This document shows, in pieces, positions 62,527 through 64,000 of a stretch of 64,000 nucleotides of DNA. Within the stretch, counting starts at the first letter, position 1. Each line of letters begins with the position of its first letter. A program made the position numbers and the translations under genes. Source of the stretch: Cognatishimia coralii (GTDB lineage: Bacteria; Pseudomonadota; Alphaproteobacteria; Rhodobacterales; Rhodobacteraceae); NCBI RefSeq assembly GCF_037478305.1, contig NZ_JBBGAZ010000004.1, forward strand, positions 1 through 64,000, read 5' to 3'. The notes below the pieces were generated by a model. That model saw only the letters and a program-made list of their open reading frames with translations, searched no databases and was not told where the DNA came from.

Positions 62527-64000
62527 ATGAACAAGGCAATCACCGAGGGTTTGCAATTGATGCCGCCGCCATTTGCGGATGGGCTAGGAGTATGGTCGAG
62601 CGGCGATGGGACGCCGGGATCGGACACCTATGACGGCGCAGCCAATGCTGCTTTTGTGCCTGCAGATGCGGATTTTGCGGGCTGTCTAGAGATGCAAAAG
62701 ACCTCTGGTACGCAGCAGTTGAGATACATGGGGCAGACTCCGTTGCAGGCGGGGTGTTACCTGCAGATCAAGGCGCGGGTGAAGGCGATTTCGGGGAACT
62801 TGCCGACTGTGCGGATGGCCGCTTGGGCCGGGGCTTCGGGTGGAACGCATGTGACGGGGCTGACGGAGTTTGGGGCCTCGGTGACGCTGACGAACTATGG
62901 CGAAGTTGTCGAGGTTACGGCCATTGTCGGTGCGGGGCAGCGCGGTGGTGTGGATATGGTTTGGGGTACGGCGCCCACCTATGCGCATGTGGGGCTGGAT
63001 CTGACGGGGCCGAGTGGGGGTGTTGTTCGGATTGATGACCTTGAGGTCGTCGACATCACCTCGGCCTTTCTGCGCGACATGATGTCGATGGTGGATGTGC
63101 GCGATTTCGGGGCGATTGGTGATGGGATCACGGATGACACAGCGGCTTTTCAGGCGGCCAATGCGGCCGCCGATGGGCGCACTGTGTTGGTGCCTGCGGG
63201 GACCTATTTGCTGAGCGGCGGCATGACTTTCACCGAGAAGGTGCAGTTTGAGGGCAGGGTGACCATGCCGCAGGCGGCGATCTTTTCGCTAACCAAGAAT
63301 TTTGATCTGCCGAATTACATCGAAGCCTTTGGCAACGAACAACTGGCCTTTGAGAAGGCGTTTCAGGCTCTGTTTAACAATTCCGATCACGAGTCGCTCG
63401 ATCTGGGCGGCCGCCGGATCACAATTTCCGAGCCGATCGATTTGCAGGCGATCGTCCCCAATATCACGAGCTTTGCGCAGCGGCGGCATATTTTGAATGG
63501 GCAGTTTCAGGTCACGGGCGATACGGCCTGGGAGAGCGATGTGGTGACCTCGTATGCGACCTATTCGGCGAGCAATTCGAGGACCCTGACAGCCGTTGGG
63601 AATATCGCCAATATCGAACCCGGTGCGCGGGTGACAGGCAATGGGGTGGGTCGTGAGATCTATGTCCAAAGCGTCAATCTGGCGACGCAGGAGATCACCT
63701 TGTCAAAGCCCTTGTATGATGCGGAGGGCACGCAGGTCTTTACCTTTACGCGGCACAAATATGTGTTGGATTTCTCGGGCTTTACCAAGCTGACGCGCTT
63801 TGTGATGACCAATATCGAGATCATCTGTTCGGCGGTTGGGAGCGGGGTTTTGTTGCCGCCATCGGGCCTCATCTTTCATATGAAGGATTGCTGGATCAAT
63901 CGGCCTCGGGACAAGGGGATCACCAGCCACGGCACGGGCTGTCAGGGCATGCTCATCGACCGCTGCAATTTTATCAGCGATGAGGGTCAGAGCTTGGCGC
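62527..64000 (+). CDS. Pectate-lyase-3 / GH28-related beta-helix protein (3' end outside window)
   Basis: At least 491 residues of a gene running off the right edge. Residues about 1-180 form a jelly-roll-like N-terminal module (carbohydrate-binding-like, e.g. YLQIKARVKAISGN and VVRIDDLEVVDI). Then MVDVRDFGAIGDGITDDTAAFQAAN is the classic start of a right-handed beta-helix of the pectate lyase 3 family. No signal peptide is seen. Such proteins occur as phage tail spikes and in exopolysaccharide or surface-glycan clusters. The catalytic residues lie beyond the visible part or cannot be assigned. The ATG follows AAAGGGACGTCG. Confidence 0.8.
   Translation, partial: MNKAITEGLQLMPPPFADGLGVWSSGDGTPGSDTYDGAANAAFVPADADFAGCLEMQKTSGTQQLRYMGQTPLQAGCYLQIKARVKAISGNLPTVRMAAWAGASGGTHVTGLTEFGASVTLTNYGEVVEVTAIVGAGQRGGVDMVWGTAPTYAHVGLDLTGPSGGVVRIDDLEVVDITSAFLRDMMSMVDVRDFGAIGDGITDDTAAFQAANAAADGRTVLVPAGTYLLSGGMTFTEKVQFEGRVTMPQAAIFSLTKNFDLPNYIEAFGNEQLAFEKAFQALFNNSDHESLDLGGRRITISEPIDLQAIVPNITSFAQRRHILNGQFQVTGDTAWESDVVTSYATYSASNSRTLTAVGNIANIEPGARVTGNGVGREIYVQSVNLATQEITLSKPLYDAEGTQVFTFTRHKYVLDFSGFTKLTRFVMTNIEIICSAVGSGVLLPPSGLIFHMKDCWINRPRDKGITSHGTGCQGMLIDRCNFISDEGQSLA

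Overview
The window is a GC-rich, tightly packed bacterial chromosome segment that fits a marine alphaproteobacterium of the Rhodobacteraceae (Roseobacter group). Support comes from a short RpoH-type heat-shock sigma factor, a class I (archaeal-type) lysyl-tRNA synthetase, a glutamyl-tRNA synthetase with a non-canonical KMSKS loop, a membrane-anchored MoeB-like protein, and recurrent intergenic elements built on GAGTATTT..GCAAGATGAAA. Nearly all genes are housekeeping or metabolic. No tRNA, rRNA, CRISPR array or intact prophage was seen.

Layout. 1-0.9 kb: the end of an insertion sequence sits inside comM and cuts the gene just before its Walker A motif. 0.98-2.8 kb (minus): glutathione transferase, a CobC-like phosphatase and CobU. 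2.9-8.6 kb (plus): rpoH, then coaBC, dut, a membrane moeB/thiF protein and a Dcp-type oligopeptidase, followed by a terminator and two REP-like palindromes. 8.8-12 kb (minus): kdsA, kpsE and kpsT, part of a Kdo-linked capsule export set. 12.2-15.1 kb (minus): nhaA, then an ArsR regulator with an ArsP-like permease. 15.2-16.6 kb: a uracil-DNA glycosylase and SseB. 16.6-23.6 kb (minus): the rod-shape operon mreB-mreC-mreD-mrdA-rodA, with a VOC protein and a GhrA-like reductase at its tail. 23.8-29.6 kb: rlmJ, a CIA30 protein, a cupin-leuA operon behind a leucine leader peptide, an SDR and an exported MORN-repeat protein.

29.8-36.9 kb: nadE, small membrane and DUF proteins, an AT-richer islet with a Rap1a/Tai-like protein, gltX, a MATE pump and a gamma-glutamylcyclotransferase. 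37-41.8 kb: a tandem glycine riboswitch drives gcvT-gcvH-gcvP. 42-42.8 kb: an orphan membrane LytTR regulator. 43.2-49.8 kb: a ybbP/ybbA ABC exporter divergent from tesA, an MFS transporter, a geranylgeranyl-reductase-like flavoprotein and a 55-residue membrane protein. 50-54.8 kb: thioesterase, heme-utilization-like protein, DUF465, EttA, DUF1353, GNAT and nadD. 54.9-58.8 kb: a D,D-carboxypeptidase, then a preQ1 riboswitch and queC-queD-queE-queF. 58.8-64 kb: TerB, lysS, a divergent DUF6428/arsR pair with a palindromic operator, DUF4864, and a right-hand-helix pectate-lyase-like gene running off the edge.

The most informative regulatory features are three RNA-level controls: the glycine riboswitch, the preQ1 riboswitch and the leuA leader peptide. 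In the leader, the leucine codons are complementary to the downstream ribosome-binding site. No clearly new multi-gene system was found. The best leads are the leuA leader design, the dispersed GAGTATTT element, the comM disruption, and the two metalloregulator modules with C-terminal vicinal cysteines.
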